Below, piece by piece: positions 40,943 through 49,303 of a DNA stretch of 64,000 nucleotides (its first letter is position 1; every line of letters begins with the position of its first letter). Below the pieces are notes generated by a model that saw nothing but the letters and a program-made list of their open reading frames with translations, had not been told where the DNA came from and searched no databases. Location of the stretch: NCBI RefSeq assembly GCF_008630535.1, contig NZ_VWPH01000019.1, positions 62,001 to 126,000 on the forward strand, given 5' to 3'. The DNA comes from Saccharopolyspora hirsuta (lineage in GTDB: Bacteria > Actinomycetota > Actinomycetes > Mycobacteriales > Pseudonocardiaceae). The position numbers and the translations under genes are program-made.

Positions 40943-41677
40943 TCAGGCCGGGCGCTGGGCGCTGATCCAGAGCACCGGACCGGTCCGGCGGGTGTGCACC
41001 GTCCGCATCCCGGCGGCGTCCAGCTGCTCGGCGAGGTCGTCGGCGTCGAAGAAGGCCAGCCCGGTGCGGTCGCCGGAGAGCCGCGAGACCACGTGCAGCA
41101 GCCCGTCGTGCGGCGTCGGGACCATCACGGCCAGCCAGCCACTGGGGACCAGCGCGCGGCACGCCGCGGCCAGCACGTCCTCCGGCGCCGGGATCAGCTG
41201 CAGCGCGGCGAGGCTGGTGACCAGGTCGAAGGTGCCGTCCGGGAACGGCAGCTCGCGCGCGTCGGCGCGGATGAAGCCGACGTTGTCGGAGGTCTGGGTG
41301 CGCGCCGCGCGGGCCAGCATGGGGCCGGAGACGTCCAGGCCGACGGCGAGCCCGGCCGGGCCGACCTGGCGGCCCAGCACCGCGGTGAAGTTGCCCGGAC
41401 CGCAGCCGATGTCGAGCACCCGGCCGCCGACCGGCGGGCGGGCCCGCGGGGGCAGCCGGTACCAGCCCGGGGCCACCCGGCGGGCGATCGACTGCGCGTG
41501 GTCGTAGAGGGTCGAGCCGAACCCGGTCTCCCAGAACGACTGGATCGGCCCGGACGGCGCCTCAGGCCGACCGCCGAGCAGGTCCAGGTAGCCGCGCTCG
41601 AGGTCCGGGTGTTCCGGCGCGGCCGTCAGCAGCGGCAGCACCCGGGTGAACACCGGGGGCGTCGGTCGCTCGGTCAT
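40943..41677 (-). CDS. Class I SAM-dependent methyltransferase
   Basis: A 244-aa methyltransferase. Motif I VLDIGCGPGNFTAVLG lies near residue 88, motif II near VGLDVSGPMLARA, and motif IV is in ADARELPFPDGTFDLVTSLA, typical of UbiE/Methyltransf_11 enzymes. The ~85-residue N-terminal extension with GRPEAPSGPIQSFWETGFGS resembles methyltransferases of actinobacterial polyketide-type loci, but no such cluster is here. ATG 41677 has GGAGGAGGTGCGC. The acceptor is unknown. Confidence 0.87.
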   Translation of the reverse strand: MTERPTPPVFTRVLPLLTAAPEHPDLERGYLDLLGGRPEAPSGPIQSFWETGFGSTLYDHAQSIARRVAPGWYRLPPRARPPVGGRVLDIGCGPGNFTAVLGRQVGPAGLAVGLDVSGPMLARAARTQTSDNVGFIRADARELPFPDGTFDLVTSLAALQLIPAPEDVLAAACRALVPSGWLAVMVPTPHDGLLHVVSRLSGDRTGLAFFDADDLAEQLDAAGMRTVHTRRTGPVLWISAQRPA

Positions 41678-41728
41678 GCGCACCTCCTCCCGGCCAACCC
41701 TAGGCAGCCGCCGACCCGGGTGCCAGGG

Positions 41729-42445
41729 TCAGCGGTGCTCCGGGTTGTCGAAGTGCGGGCGGCAGCCCGCGTCCCACTCGGTGCGCTGGTTGCCGTGCGC
41801 GGGCACGCCACCGGCCCGGTCGAGCATCGCGGCGAGGTGCATCAGGTTGTAGGTCATGAACGTGGTGTTGCGGTTGGTGAAGTCGTTGTCCGGCCCGCCC
41901 GATCCGGGGTCCAAGTAGGACGGTCCCGGGCCGATCGAGCCGATCCAGCCCGCGTCGGCCTGCGGCGGGATGGTGAAGCCCAGGTGCTGCAGGCTGTAGA
42001 GCAGGTTCATCGCGCAGTGCTTGACGCCGTCCTCGTTGCCGGTGATCAGGCAGCCGCCGACCCGGCCGTAGTAGGCGTACTGGCCGGAGGAGTTGAGCAG
42101 CGACGAGCAGCCGTAGAGCCGTTCCACCACGCGCTTGGTCACCGAGCTGTTGTCGCCCAGCCAGATCGGCCCGGCCAGCACCAGGATGTTGGCCGCCAGC
42201 ACGCGCTCGTAGAGCTGCGGCCACTCGTCGGTCGCCCACCCGTGCTCGGTCATGTCCGGCCACACCCCGGTGGCGATGTCGTGGTCGATCGCCCGGATGT
42301 GGTCCACCTCGACACCGCTGCGCCGCATGATCCCGGCGCTGAGCTCGACGAGCCCCTCGGTGTTGCTGCGCTCGGGTGACCGCTTGAGCGTGCAGTTGAT
42401 GAACAGCGCGCGCAGGTTGTCGAACACCGGTTCGGTCAAAGTCAT
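41729..42445 (-). CDS. Flavodoxin-like NAD(P)H reductase
   Basis: A 238-aa flavoprotein of the FMN_red/flavodoxin-like fold. The first strand and FMN phosphate loop are LFINCTLKRSPERSNTEGLV, followed by LVLAGPIWLGDNSSVTKRVV, the second FMN contact. The C-terminal half (YSLQHLGFTIPPQADAGWIG, FMTYNLMHLAAML) is longer than in simple flavodoxins and resembles WrbA-like and iron-sulfur-free flavodoxin-family oxidoreductases. ATG 42445 follows GAGGGGGGCG. It sits just downstream of a Baeyer-Villiger monooxygenase on the same strand (51 bp gap) and could supply reducing equivalents, though BVMOs normally use NADPH directly. Confidence 0.84.
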   Translation of the reverse strand: MTLTEPVFDNLRALFINCTLKRSPERSNTEGLVELSAGIMRRSGVEVDHIRAIDHDIATGVWPDMTEHGWATDEWPQLYERVLAANILVLAGPIWLGDNSSVTKRVVERLYGCSSLLNSSGQYAYYGRVGGCLITGNEDGVKHCAMNLLYSLQHLGFTIPPQADAGWIGSIGPGPSYLDPGSGGPDNDFTNRNTTFMTYNLMHLAAMLDRAGGVPAHGNQRTEWDAGCRPHFDNPEHR

Positions 42446-42496
42446 CGCCCCCCTCGGTGGCGAGTGCAACACCGGGGGCGGGGCCGGGCAACCGGA

Positions 42497-44101
42497 TCAG
42501 CCGGTGGTCAGGCGGAATCCGCGGTAGCCGTCGGCGGCCACGCCGTCGCAGATCTCCCGGTAGGTGCCCACCCCGCCGATGTAGGGCATGAAGACCCGGG
42601 GCTTGCCCGGCACGTTGGCACCCGTGTACCACGACGCGGCGCGCGGGTAGAGCGTCGCGGCGGCCACCTCGTCGACGTGCTCACCCCACTCGCGCTGGGC
42701 CTCCGCGTCGGCTTCGCTGCGCCGGACGCCGTGCTCGCGCAGGTGCACCAGGTGCGCGCCGATCCACTCCACGTGCTGCTCGATGGACACGATCATGTTG
42801 CTGAGCACCGAGGGGCTGCCCGGTCCGGTGATGGTGAACAGGTTCGGGAAACCCACGCAGGCCAGGCCGAGGTAGGTCCGGGGCCCGGCGGCCCACTCGT
42901 CGGCGAGCCGCCGCCCGCCGGTGCCGCGGATGTCGATGCGGTTCAGCGGCCCGGTCATCGCGTCGTAGCCGGTGGCGAACACGATGGCGTCGAGCTCGAA
43001 CTCCCGGTCGCCGGCGCGCAACCCGGCCGGGGTGATCGCCGCGATGGGGTGCTTGCGGAGGTCGACCAGCGACACGTTCGGCCGGTTGTAGGTGGCGTAG
43101 TAGTCGGTGTCCACGCAGATCCGCTTGGTGCCGATCGGGTGATCTCGGGGGCACAGCAGCTCGGCGGTCTCCGGATCCCGCACGGTGGCACGGATCTTCT
43201 CGCGCACGAACTCCGCGGACAGCTCGTTGGCGGCCAGGTCGCGCAGCGTGTCCGGGTAGGCCGCGCAGAACGTCGTCCCGCCGATGCGCCACCGCCGCTC
43301 CAGCTCGGCCCGCAGCTCCTCGCGGGGCACGTCCACGGCGTTCACCTCGAGCCGTTCGCAGAGAATCCCGCTCGGCGACATCCGCGCCTCGGCGCGCAGC
43401 CTCGCGTAGTCGGCCTTGACCCGGCGCTGCTCCTGGTCGCTGAGCGGGTGGTTGTGCGCGGGGACGCTGAACTGGGCGGCGCGCTGGAAGACGGTGAGGT
43501 GGTCGGCCTGCTCGGCGATGACCGGGATGGCCTGGATCCCGGAGGACCCGGTGCCGATGACGCCGACCCGCTTGCCGGTGAAGTCGACCTCCTCGTGCGG
43601 CCAGCGGCCGGTGTGGAAGGCCTCGCCCCGGAAGGTGTCGATGCCCGGGAAGTCGGGGGTGCTGGTGGCCGACAGGCAGCCGACGGCGGTGATCAGGAAC
43701 CGTGCGGTCAGCTCGGCGTCGTCGGTGCGCACCGCCCAGCGGTCGTGCGCCTCGTCGTAGCTCGCCGCGCGCACCTCCGTCCGGAAGGAGATGTCGCGGC
43801 GCAGGTCGAAGCGCTCGGCGACGTGGCGGGCGTAGCGCAGCAGCTCCGGTTGCGACGGGTAGCGCTCGGTCCACCGCCACTCCTGCTGCAGCTCCTCGGA
43901 GAACGAGTAGCAGTAGTAGAGGCTTTCGATGTCGCAGCGCGCGCCGGGATACCGGTTCCAGTACCAGGTGCCGCCGACGTCCCCGCCCCGCTCGAACGCG
44001 CGCACCCGGAATCCCGCGTCGCGCAACGTCTTGAGCATGTACATCCCGGCGAACCCGGCGCCGATGACCACGGCGTCGTACTGCGGGCGGTCCTCGTCCA
44101 T
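42497..44101 (-). CDS. Type I Baeyer-Villiger flavin monooxygenase
   Basis: A 534-aa FAD/NADPH monooxygenase that converts ketones to esters or lactones. The FAD Rossmann motif GAGFAG is at residues 14-19, the BVMO fingerprint FRGEAFHTGRWP at 157-168, and the NADPH Rossmann motif GTGSSG near 189. The N-terminal GGTWYWNRYPGARCDIES segment is also typical of cyclohexanone-type BVMOs. ATG 44101 overlaps no neighbour. A flavodoxin-like reductase follows. The ketone substrate cannot be predicted from this sequence alone; steroid, cyclic or aliphatic ketones are all known in the family. Confidence 0.92.
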   Translation of the reverse strand: MDEDRPQYDAVVIGAGFAGMYMLKTLRDAGFRVRAFERGGDVGGTWYWNRYPGARCDIESLYYCYSFSEELQQEWRWTERYPSQPELLRYARHVAERFDLRRDISFRTEVRAASYDEAHDRWAVRTDDAELTARFLITAVGCLSATSTPDFPGIDTFRGEAFHTGRWPHEEVDFTGKRVGVIGTGSSGIQAIPVIAEQADHLTVFQRAAQFSVPAHNHPLSDQEQRRVKADYARLRAEARMSPSGILCERLEVNAVDVPREELRAELERRWRIGGTTFCAAYPDTLRDLAANELSAEFVREKIRATVRDPETAELLCPRDHPIGTKRICVDTDYYATYNRPNVSLVDLRKHPIAAITPAGLRAGDREFELDAIVFATGYDAMTGPLNRIDIRGTGGRRLADEWAAGPRTYLGLACVGFPNLFTITGPGSPSVLSNMIVSIEQHVEWIGAHLVHLREHGVRRSEADAEAQREWGEHVDEVAAATLYPRAASWYTGANVPGKPRVFMPYIGGVGTYREICDGVAADGYRGFRLTTG

Positions 44102-44505
44102 CCGGTCGCACTCCTCTGCCTCGGCGGTGCTCTCGCCGTGCTCGGCCCGGGTGAGGCGGTCGAACGCTCAGCCGAGCATGCACGGCGTGGCGAGGCATTC
44201 TCAAGCCCCCGACCGGCGGTGCCCCGAAGAACTCCCTTGCCCGGTCGGGCGGAACCGGGCAAGGTATCGGTCGCACGGAACGGGCGGGACGCGATCCCGG
44301 CCGGGTGCGGCCTGGCGGGACAACGGGGTCTTGCCAGGCGTCGGGGAACGGGTCGAGCGCCGCAGCGCCCGACCCAGCGAGCGGAAGGTTTCACGTGCGC
44401 CTACACCGGCTGCGCTCGACGAGGACATCGTGGCAGCAACCGAGCACGACCCGTCTCCTGCTGAGAGCAGCATGGATGGAGCTCTGCGCAGTGCTGCGCT
44501 GAACT
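44102..44505. other. 404-bp intergenic region with two hairpins
   Basis: No ORF here has convincing codon bias. Two inverted repeats stand out. A perfect 11-bp stem has arms CCTTGCCCGGT (44235-44245) and ACCGGGCAAGG (44254-44264). The other has arms 44350-44360 and 44365-44375, matching at 10 of 11 positions around CGCA. Both lie downstream of the ABC permease stop on its strand and upstream of the monooxygenase start, so they may be terminators or leader structures. The size of the gap is unusual for this dense window. Confidence 0.55.
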
Positions 44506-45351
44506 TCAGGCGTCCTTGGTGACCATGCGGACCACGGTCGCGGACACCCCGATGACCAGGTAGCAGCCCGCGCGCAGCAAGCCGGTCGTCATCTCGTCCC
44601 AGCCGATCGGATCGCGCAGCACGCCCAGCACCGCCGACCAGTCGGTGGTGATCAGGACCGGCTGCAACCAGTCCAGCGCCTGGATGGTGCCCAGCACGCC
44701 GAAGGTGATCAGCGCGCCCATCGTGGCGACCACGACCACCAGCGGGTGCTCGGTCAGCGCGGAGAGCGCCAGCGCGATCGCACCGACGGCGGCCATCTGC
44801 ACCGCCGACCAGGCGACCGCCAGCGCCACCCGGCCCAGCGCGGAACCGAACGGCACCGTCGAGCCCGACAAGGTCACCAGATCACCACCGCCGACGACGA
44901 CCAGCCCGGTGAGCACCCCGCTGAGCGCCACGACGGACACGGCGAGCACGGCCATCACCAGCACGCCGAACGCCTTGACGCCGACCAGGCGCACCCGGCC
45001 GACCGGGGCCAGCAGCAGGCCGCGCAGCGTGCCGTGCGCCGATTCGCCCGCCAGGGCATCGGCGGCGACCATCGCCACGACCAGCGGCAGCAGCAGCGAC
45101 TGGGCGAGCACCAGGGCCGCCACCGGCAGCACCAGCCCGTTGCCCGCCACCGCCGCCAGGACCGACGGCCCGCCCCGGCCACCACCGGGGCCGCTGGTGA
45201 GCGCGATCGCGGTGCCCAGCAGCACCGGCAGCGCGGCCAGCATCAGCAGGGCGAGCAGGTTGCGCGGGCGGCGCAGCACCCACCGCACCTCGGCCAGCAG
45301 CTGCCGGACCAGGGGAGCAGACGTCCGCACCGGCAGGTCGATCGCGGTCAC
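44506..45351 (-). CDS. ABC-2-type transporter permease
   Basis: A 281-aa membrane protein with about six TM helices, including LLALLMLAALPVLLGTAIAL and the amphipathic loop GESAHGTLRGLLLAPVGRVR, characteristic of ABC-2 permeases. It pairs with the ATPase immediately upstream; GTG 45351 overlaps that gene's stop by 4 nt. A LolA-like secreted protein is the first gene of the operon. Export of a drug, lipid or protein is possible; the sequence does not say which. Confidence 0.88.
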   Translation of the reverse strand: MTAIDLPVRTSAPLVRQLLAEVRWVLRRPRNLLALLMLAALPVLLGTAIALTSGPGGGRGGPSVLAAVAGNGLVLPVAALVLAQSLLLPLVVAMVAADALAGESAHGTLRGLLLAPVGRVRLVGVKAFGVLVMAVLAVSVVALSGVLTGLVVVGGGDLVTLSGSTVPFGSALGRVALAVAWSAVQMAAVGAIALALSALTEHPLVVVVATMGALITFGVLGTIQALDWLQPVLITTDWSAVLGVLRDPIGWDEMTTGLLRAGCYLVIGVSATVVRMVTKDA

Positions 45352-46310
45352 AGGTCTTCCTCCGTCAGTCGCGCGAAGAGGTCCTCCAGCCCGGTCCGGG
45401 ACCGGCGCGCCTCGCGCACCGGCACCCCGGCGTGCACGAGCAGCGCGATCACCTCGTCGGATTCCGCTCCGGACAGCTCCACCCGGATCAAGCCGCTCTC
45501 CTCGCGGGCCTGCAGCCCCTTGTCGCGCAGCGCGCGCACCGCGCCTTCGGTGTCCGAAGTGGACACCAGCAGGTGCGGCGCACCGGCTTCCAGCATGCCC
45601 GCCAGCTCGCCCTGCGCCACCAGCGAACCGCGGTGCAGGACCGCGACGTGGGTGCAGGTCGCCTCGATCTCGGACAGCAGGTGGGAGGAGACCAGCACCG
45701 TGGTGCCCGAGGCGTGCAGCTCGGCGATGATCCGGCGGATCTCCCGGGTGCCCGCCGGGTCCAGCCCGTTGGTCGGCTCGTCGAGCACCACCAGGTCGCG
45801 CGGCACCAGCAGCGCCGCCGCCAGCCCGAGCCGCTGCTTCATGCCCAGCGAGTACCCCCGGTACCGGCGGCCCGCTGCGGCGCTCAACCCGACCCGCTCC
45901 AACGCCTGCTCGACGACCTCGCGGATCTCCGGACCGCGCAGGGCCGGTTCCATCGCCGCGCAGCGCAGCAGGTTCTCCCGGCCGGACAGGAACGGGTGGA
46001 ACCCCGGTCCCTCGACCAGCGCGCCGACCCGGGGCAGCACGCGGCCCGCGTGCTCGGGCAGCTGGTGGCCGAGCAGCTCCACGGTCCCCGAGCTCGGCGC
46101 GGTGAGCCCGAGCAGCATCCGGATCGTGGTGGTCTTGCCCGACCCGTTGGGGCCGAGCACGCCGACCACGCCGCCCCGCGGCACGGCGAGGTCGACCCCG
46201 GCCACCGCGACGGTCCGCCCGTAGGTCTTGCGGAGCCCGGTGGTGCGGGCGGCGAGGTCGCCGCCCGCGATCGCGGACGACGACCTCGCCGTGCCAACCG
46301 CGCTGGTCAT
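45348..46310 (-). CDS. ABC transporter ATPase (exporter type)
   Basis: A 320-aa nucleotide-binding subunit. Walker A is GPNGSGKTT (about 54-62), the signature is YSLGMKQRLGLAAALL, Walker B is DLVVLDEPTNGLDPAG, and the H-loop is VSSHLLSE. The C-terminal ~80 residues form the extra domain seen in DrrA/CcmA-like ABC-2 exporters. Its N-terminus carries about 20 extra residues (TARSSSAIAGGDLA). ATG 46310 overlaps the stop of the LolA-like gene and its own stop overlaps the permease start, so all three are translationally coupled. Confidence 0.92.
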   Translation of the reverse strand: MTSAVGTARSSSAIAGGDLAARTTGLRKTYGRTVAVAGVDLAVPRGGVVGVLGPNGSGKTTTIRMLLGLTAPSSGTVELLGHQLPEHAGRVLPRVGALVEGPGFHPFLSGRENLLRCAAMEPALRGPEIREVVEQALERVGLSAAAGRRYRGYSLGMKQRLGLAAALLVPRDLVVLDEPTNGLDPAGTREIRRIIAELHASGTTVLVSSHLLSEIEATCTHVAVLHRGSLVAQGELAGMLEAGAPHLLVSTSDTEGAVRALRDKGLQAREESGLIRVELSGAESDEVIALLVHAGVPVREARRSRTGLEDLFARLTEEDL

Positions 46311-47344
46311 CGCACCTCGCCGAGCGCAGCGGTGAGCACCTGCTCGGGCACGGCGCCGACCGCGACCCGGCCGTCCTCGGTCAGCAGGGCGTTGCCCGCC
46401 GCGGTGCCGAGGACCCAGCCGCTGCCCCACGGGCCGCTGATCGGCTTGCCGGTCCGCTCCGCGACCTGGCGCAGCTCGGGGTTCGCCGGGAACTCGGCGA
46501 CCAGCACCGAGTCCCAGCCGTCGCCGACGACCTGGTGCTCGGGAACCGCGTGCTCGCCGGGCTGCGGCGCGTGCTGGTCGGGCCGCGGTGCGCGCTGCTC
46601 GCCGTCCTCGACCTTCGCGCCCGCAGGGGGAGAGAACTGGAACAGGCCGGGGTCCGGCGCCGTCATGTCCACGCTGGTGAAGCCGATCTTCAGCGCCGGG
46701 TCGGCGGAGCCGTTGGTGAGCACCGAGAGCTCCAGCGGAACGCGCTTCTCGGCGTCGACCGCGACCCGCACCTGGCGCAGCAGCGTGCGCTCGGTCGGCT
46801 TCGGGGTCAGGACGAGTTCGTAGGCGTCGCGGCCCGCGACGCTGGCCGTGCCGTCCACCGAGACCTCGCTGGTCTTGCGGAGCTCGCCGATGATGCCGCG
46901 CGCGGCGGCGGCCGGGTCGGCGGGAGCGTCGTGCCCGGCGCGCTCCGGGTGTTCGGTGCGGGTCGCGGTCTGCTCGCCGGAGTCCCACTTCCAGGCGGTC
47001 CGGCCGTCGTCGACCACGGTCAGCTCGCCGCTGTGCGAGGGCACCGACACGCGGTGGCGGCCCTGGCCGTCGGCCCACACCTGGAACCGGCTGGTCCCGT
47101 CGGCGAGCAGCTGCGTGGCCTCGCCGCCGGGCAGGGCGGGCAGGCCGAGGGCGTTGTCCACCGACACCGTGCCGGTGAGCGCCGGTGGCTCGGCGCGCAT
47201 CACCGACTCCACGAGCTGTTCCGGTGCCACCGGCGGCAGCGCCGGGGCCGCGCCGGCGCCGGCGGGCAGCGCCAGCGCGGTCAGGCCCAGCACCCCGGCC
47301 GCGGTTCCGGCGGTCGCGGCGAGCACCACATTTCTGCGCTTCAT
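46307..47344 (-). CDS. Secreted LolA-like (lipoprotein-carrier fold) protein
   Basis: A 345-aa protein with an N-terminal signal peptide (KRRNVVLAATAGTAAGVLGL) and a LolA/LppX-type half-barrel. Typical pieces are EQLVESVMRAEPPALTGTVS, RTAWKWDSGEQTATRTEH and the DAYELVLTPK strand. There is no lipobox cysteine, so it is exported or anchored by the uncleaved signal. In Gram-positive bacteria such proteins shadow ABC exporters or ECF sigma systems. Being first in an operon with an ABC-2 exporter, it may receive or monitor the exported lipophilic cargo, which is inference. Confidence 0.8.
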   Translation of the reverse strand: MKRRNVVLAATAGTAAGVLGLTALALPAGAGAAPALPPVAPEQLVESVMRAEPPALTGTVSVDNALGLPALPGGEATQLLADGTSRFQVWADGQGRHRVSVPSHSGELTVVDDGRTAWKWDSGEQTATRTEHPERAGHDAPADPAAAARGIIGELRKTSEVSVDGTASVAGRDAYELVLTPKPTERTLLRQVRVAVDAEKRVPLELSVLTNGSADPALKIGFTSVDMTAPDPGLFQFSPPAGAKVEDGEQRAPRPDQHAPQPGEHAVPEHQVVGDGWDSVLVAEFPANPELRQVAERTGKPISGPWGSGWVLGTAAGNALLTEDGRVAVGAVPEQVLTAALGEVR

Positions 47345-47451
47345 CGAGTCCTCCTGTCGAGTCCTGCGCCCAGCGTGACCGATGTGCGCTGAGATAACGC
47401 TGAGACGCTGAGAGCGGCCTCAGCTGGTACCCCGGAACACCGCCTGAGATA

Positions 47452-47465
47452 GTCAAAGCATTTAC
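47452..47465. promoter_or_regulatory. MarR site candidate upstream of the MarR gene
   Basis: GTCAAAGCATTTAC matches at 11 of 14 positions the reverse complement of the site at 48039-48052 (GTCAATGTATTAAC). It lies 16 bp before the start of the MarR gene, suggesting autoregulation. Confidence 0.6.
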
Positions 47466-47481
47466 TTTCTCGGGAGGTGCG

Positions 47482-48006
47482 ATGGCGGCGGACGAGCTGG
47501 ACTTCTGGTCCTTCGTGGAGCTGGCCAACGACCGGTTGGCCGCGGAGCACGGGTTCCGGCACCAGCTGGCCACCGAGGTGCTGCTGGCCCTCAACCGGGC
47601 GTCCAACATCGTGACCTACGACCTGGAGGCGGCGGTGCACCGCCCGCGCGGCCGCTCCTGGTCGGGCTTCCGGCTGCTGTTCGTCACCTGGCTGGCCGGG
47701 CCGCTGGAGGCGAAGAAGGCCGCCGAGCTGACCGGGATGAGCCGAGCCGCGGTCTCGAACCTGACCAAGACCCTGGTGGCCGACGGGCTGCTGGACCGCG
47801 CGCCGGGCGAGCACGACGGCCGCTCGGTCCTGCTGTCGCTGACCGAGCGCGGGCAGCGGGAGATGGTCGAGGTGTTCCGGGCGCAGAACGAGCGCGAGCA
47901 CGAGTGGACCAGCGTGCTCACCGAGGCCGAGCAGCGCATCCTGGTCATGCTGCTGAACAAGCTGATCACCAACCGCGACCAGTTCGACATCCGCGGTCGC
48001 AACTGA
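47482..48006 (+). CDS. MarR-family regulator of the homogentisate operon
   Basis: A 174-aa winged-helix protein. The recognition region is KKAAELTGMSRAAVSNLTKT and the wing is LVADGLLDRAPGEHDGRSVL, followed by LSLTERGQREM. MarR proteins of this group (HpcR/HmgR-like) answer to aromatic acids. ATG 47482 has GGGAGGTGCG. Related 14-bp sites lie before this gene and before hmgA, and the two genes are 97 bp apart in the same direction. It probably represses hmgA and itself until homogentisate or a precursor binds; the ligand is inferred from context. Confidence 0.9.
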   Translation: MAADELDFWSFVELANDRLAAEHGFRHQLATEVLLALNRASNIVTYDLEAAVHRPRGRSWSGFRLLFVTWLAGPLEAKKAAELTGMSRAAVSNLTKTLVADGLLDRAPGEHDGRSVLLSLTERGQREMVEVFRAQNEREHEWTSVLTEAEQRILVMLLNKLITNRDQFDIRGRN

Positions 48007-48038
48007 CGGTGCCGAGGCTGTTGCGGTGCGTGGATGTG

Positions 48039-48052
48039 GTTAATACATTGAC
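48039..48052. promoter_or_regulatory. MarR site candidate upstream of hmgA
   Basis: GTTAATACATTGAC, within the imperfect palindrome GGTTAATACATTGACC (48038-48053), stands out as AT-rich and lies 51 bp before the hmgA start. It is the inverted relative of the site before the MarR gene. Confidence 0.62.
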
Positions 48053-48103
48053 CAGTCGCGCCGGGGAGCCGAAGCCCCAGGCCGCTGCGAGGAGGCGAGG
48101 TCG

Positions 48104-49303
48104 ATGGCGTACTACCGGCAGGTCGGCGAGGTTCCGCCGAAACGGCACACCCAGCACCGCAGGCCCGACGGAGGTCTGTACTACGAGGAGCTGATGGGGG
48201 AGGAGGGCTTCTCCAGCGACTCCTCGCTGCTCTACCACCGCAACCTCCCCTCGGCGCTGGTCGACTCCACCGTCTGGGAACTGCCGGACCTGGAGACCGA
48301 GCCCAACCACCCGCTGCGCCCGCGGCACCTGAAGCTGCACGACCTGTTCGGCGGGCAGGAGTGGAAGCGCCACGACGTGGTCACCGGTCGCAGGCTGGTC
48401 CTGGGCAACGCCGACGTGCGGATCTCCTACGTCGTCGCGGGCGAGACCTCCCCGCTGTACCGCAACGCGATCGGCGACGAGTGCGTCTACGTCGAATCCG
48501 GCGAGGGCGTGGTCGAGACCGTGTTCGGGGCGCTGCCGTTCCGGCAGGGCGATTACGTGCTCCTGCCGCGCTCGACCACGCACCGCTGGGTGCCGCGGGG
48601 CGCGGATCCGGTGCGCGCGTACTGCATCGAGGCCAACTCGCACATCACCCCACCGCGTCGCTACCTGTCGAAGTTCGGCCAGCTGCTGGAGCACTCGCCC
48701 TACTGCGAGCGCGACCTGCACGGTCCCGCCGAACCGCTGCTGGCCGAGGGCACCGACGTGGAGGTGCTGGTCAAGCACCGGGGCAGCCGCGGCATCGTGG
48801 GCACCCGGTTCGTCTACCCGGAGCACCCGTTCGACGTGGTCGGCTGGGACGGCTGCCTGTACCCGCACACCTTCAACGTCGCCGACTTCGAACCGATCAC
48901 CGGCCGGGTGCACCAGCCGCCGCCGGTGCACCAGGTCTTCGAGGGCCAGAACTTCGTGGTGTGCAACTTCGTGCCGCGCAAGGTGGACTACCACCCGCTG
49001 TCCATCCCGGTGCCCTACTACCACTCCAACGTGGACTCCGACGAGGTGATGTTCTACTGCGGCGGGGACTACGAGGCGCGCAAGGGCTCCGGCATCGGCC
49101 AGGGCTCGATCTCGCTGCACCCCGGCGGGCACTCGCACGGCCCGCAGCCCGGCGCCTACGAGCGCAGCATCGGCGTGGAGTTCTTCGACGAGCTCGCGGT
49201 CATGGTCGACACCTTCCGCCCGCTGGAGCTGGGCGAGGGCGGCCGGGCCGCCGAGGACCCGGGCTACGCCTGGACCTGGGCGGGGCGGGGGCCGCGGGGG
49301 TGA
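48104..49303 (+). CDS. hmgA: Homogentisate 1,2-dioxygenase
   Basis: A 399-aa cupin-fold Fe(II) dioxygenase that opens the ring of homogentisate to maleylacetoacetate in tyrosine and phenylalanine catabolism. Recognisable blocks are YYEELMGEEGFSSDSSLLYH (26-45), IGDECVYVESGEGVVETVFG, PHTFNVADFEPITGRVHQPP, VPYYHSNVDSDEVMFYCGGD and the iron-ligand region ISLHPGGHSHGPQPGAYE. Length is slightly shorter than human HGD (445), as usual in actinobacteria. ATG 48104 follows GAGGAGGCGAGGTCG. Its stop overlaps the next gene by 4 nt. A MarR-type site lies upstream. Confidence 0.95.
   Translation: MAYYRQVGEVPPKRHTQHRRPDGGLYYEELMGEEGFSSDSSLLYHRNLPSALVDSTVWELPDLETEPNHPLRPRHLKLHDLFGGQEWKRHDVVTGRRLVLGNADVRISYVVAGETSPLYRNAIGDECVYVESGEGVVETVFGALPFRQGDYVLLPRSTTHRWVPRGADPVRAYCIEANSHITPPRRYLSKFGQLLEHSPYCERDLHGPAEPLLAEGTDVEVLVKHRGSRGIVGTRFVYPEHPFDVVGWDGCLYPHTFNVADFEPITGRVHQPPPVHQVFEGQNFVVCNFVPRKVDYHPLSIPVPYYHSNVDSDEVMFYCGGDYEARKGSGIGQGSISLHPGGHSHGPQPGAYERSIGVEFFDELAVMVDTFRPLELGEGGRAAEDPGYAWTWAGRGPRG

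Noticed and set aside
42464-44464. A 666-codon plus-strand frame over the Baeyer-Villiger monooxygenase
   Set aside because: It is antisense to the FAD, NADPH and BVMO motifs and has a repetitive Arg/Val/Gly composition.
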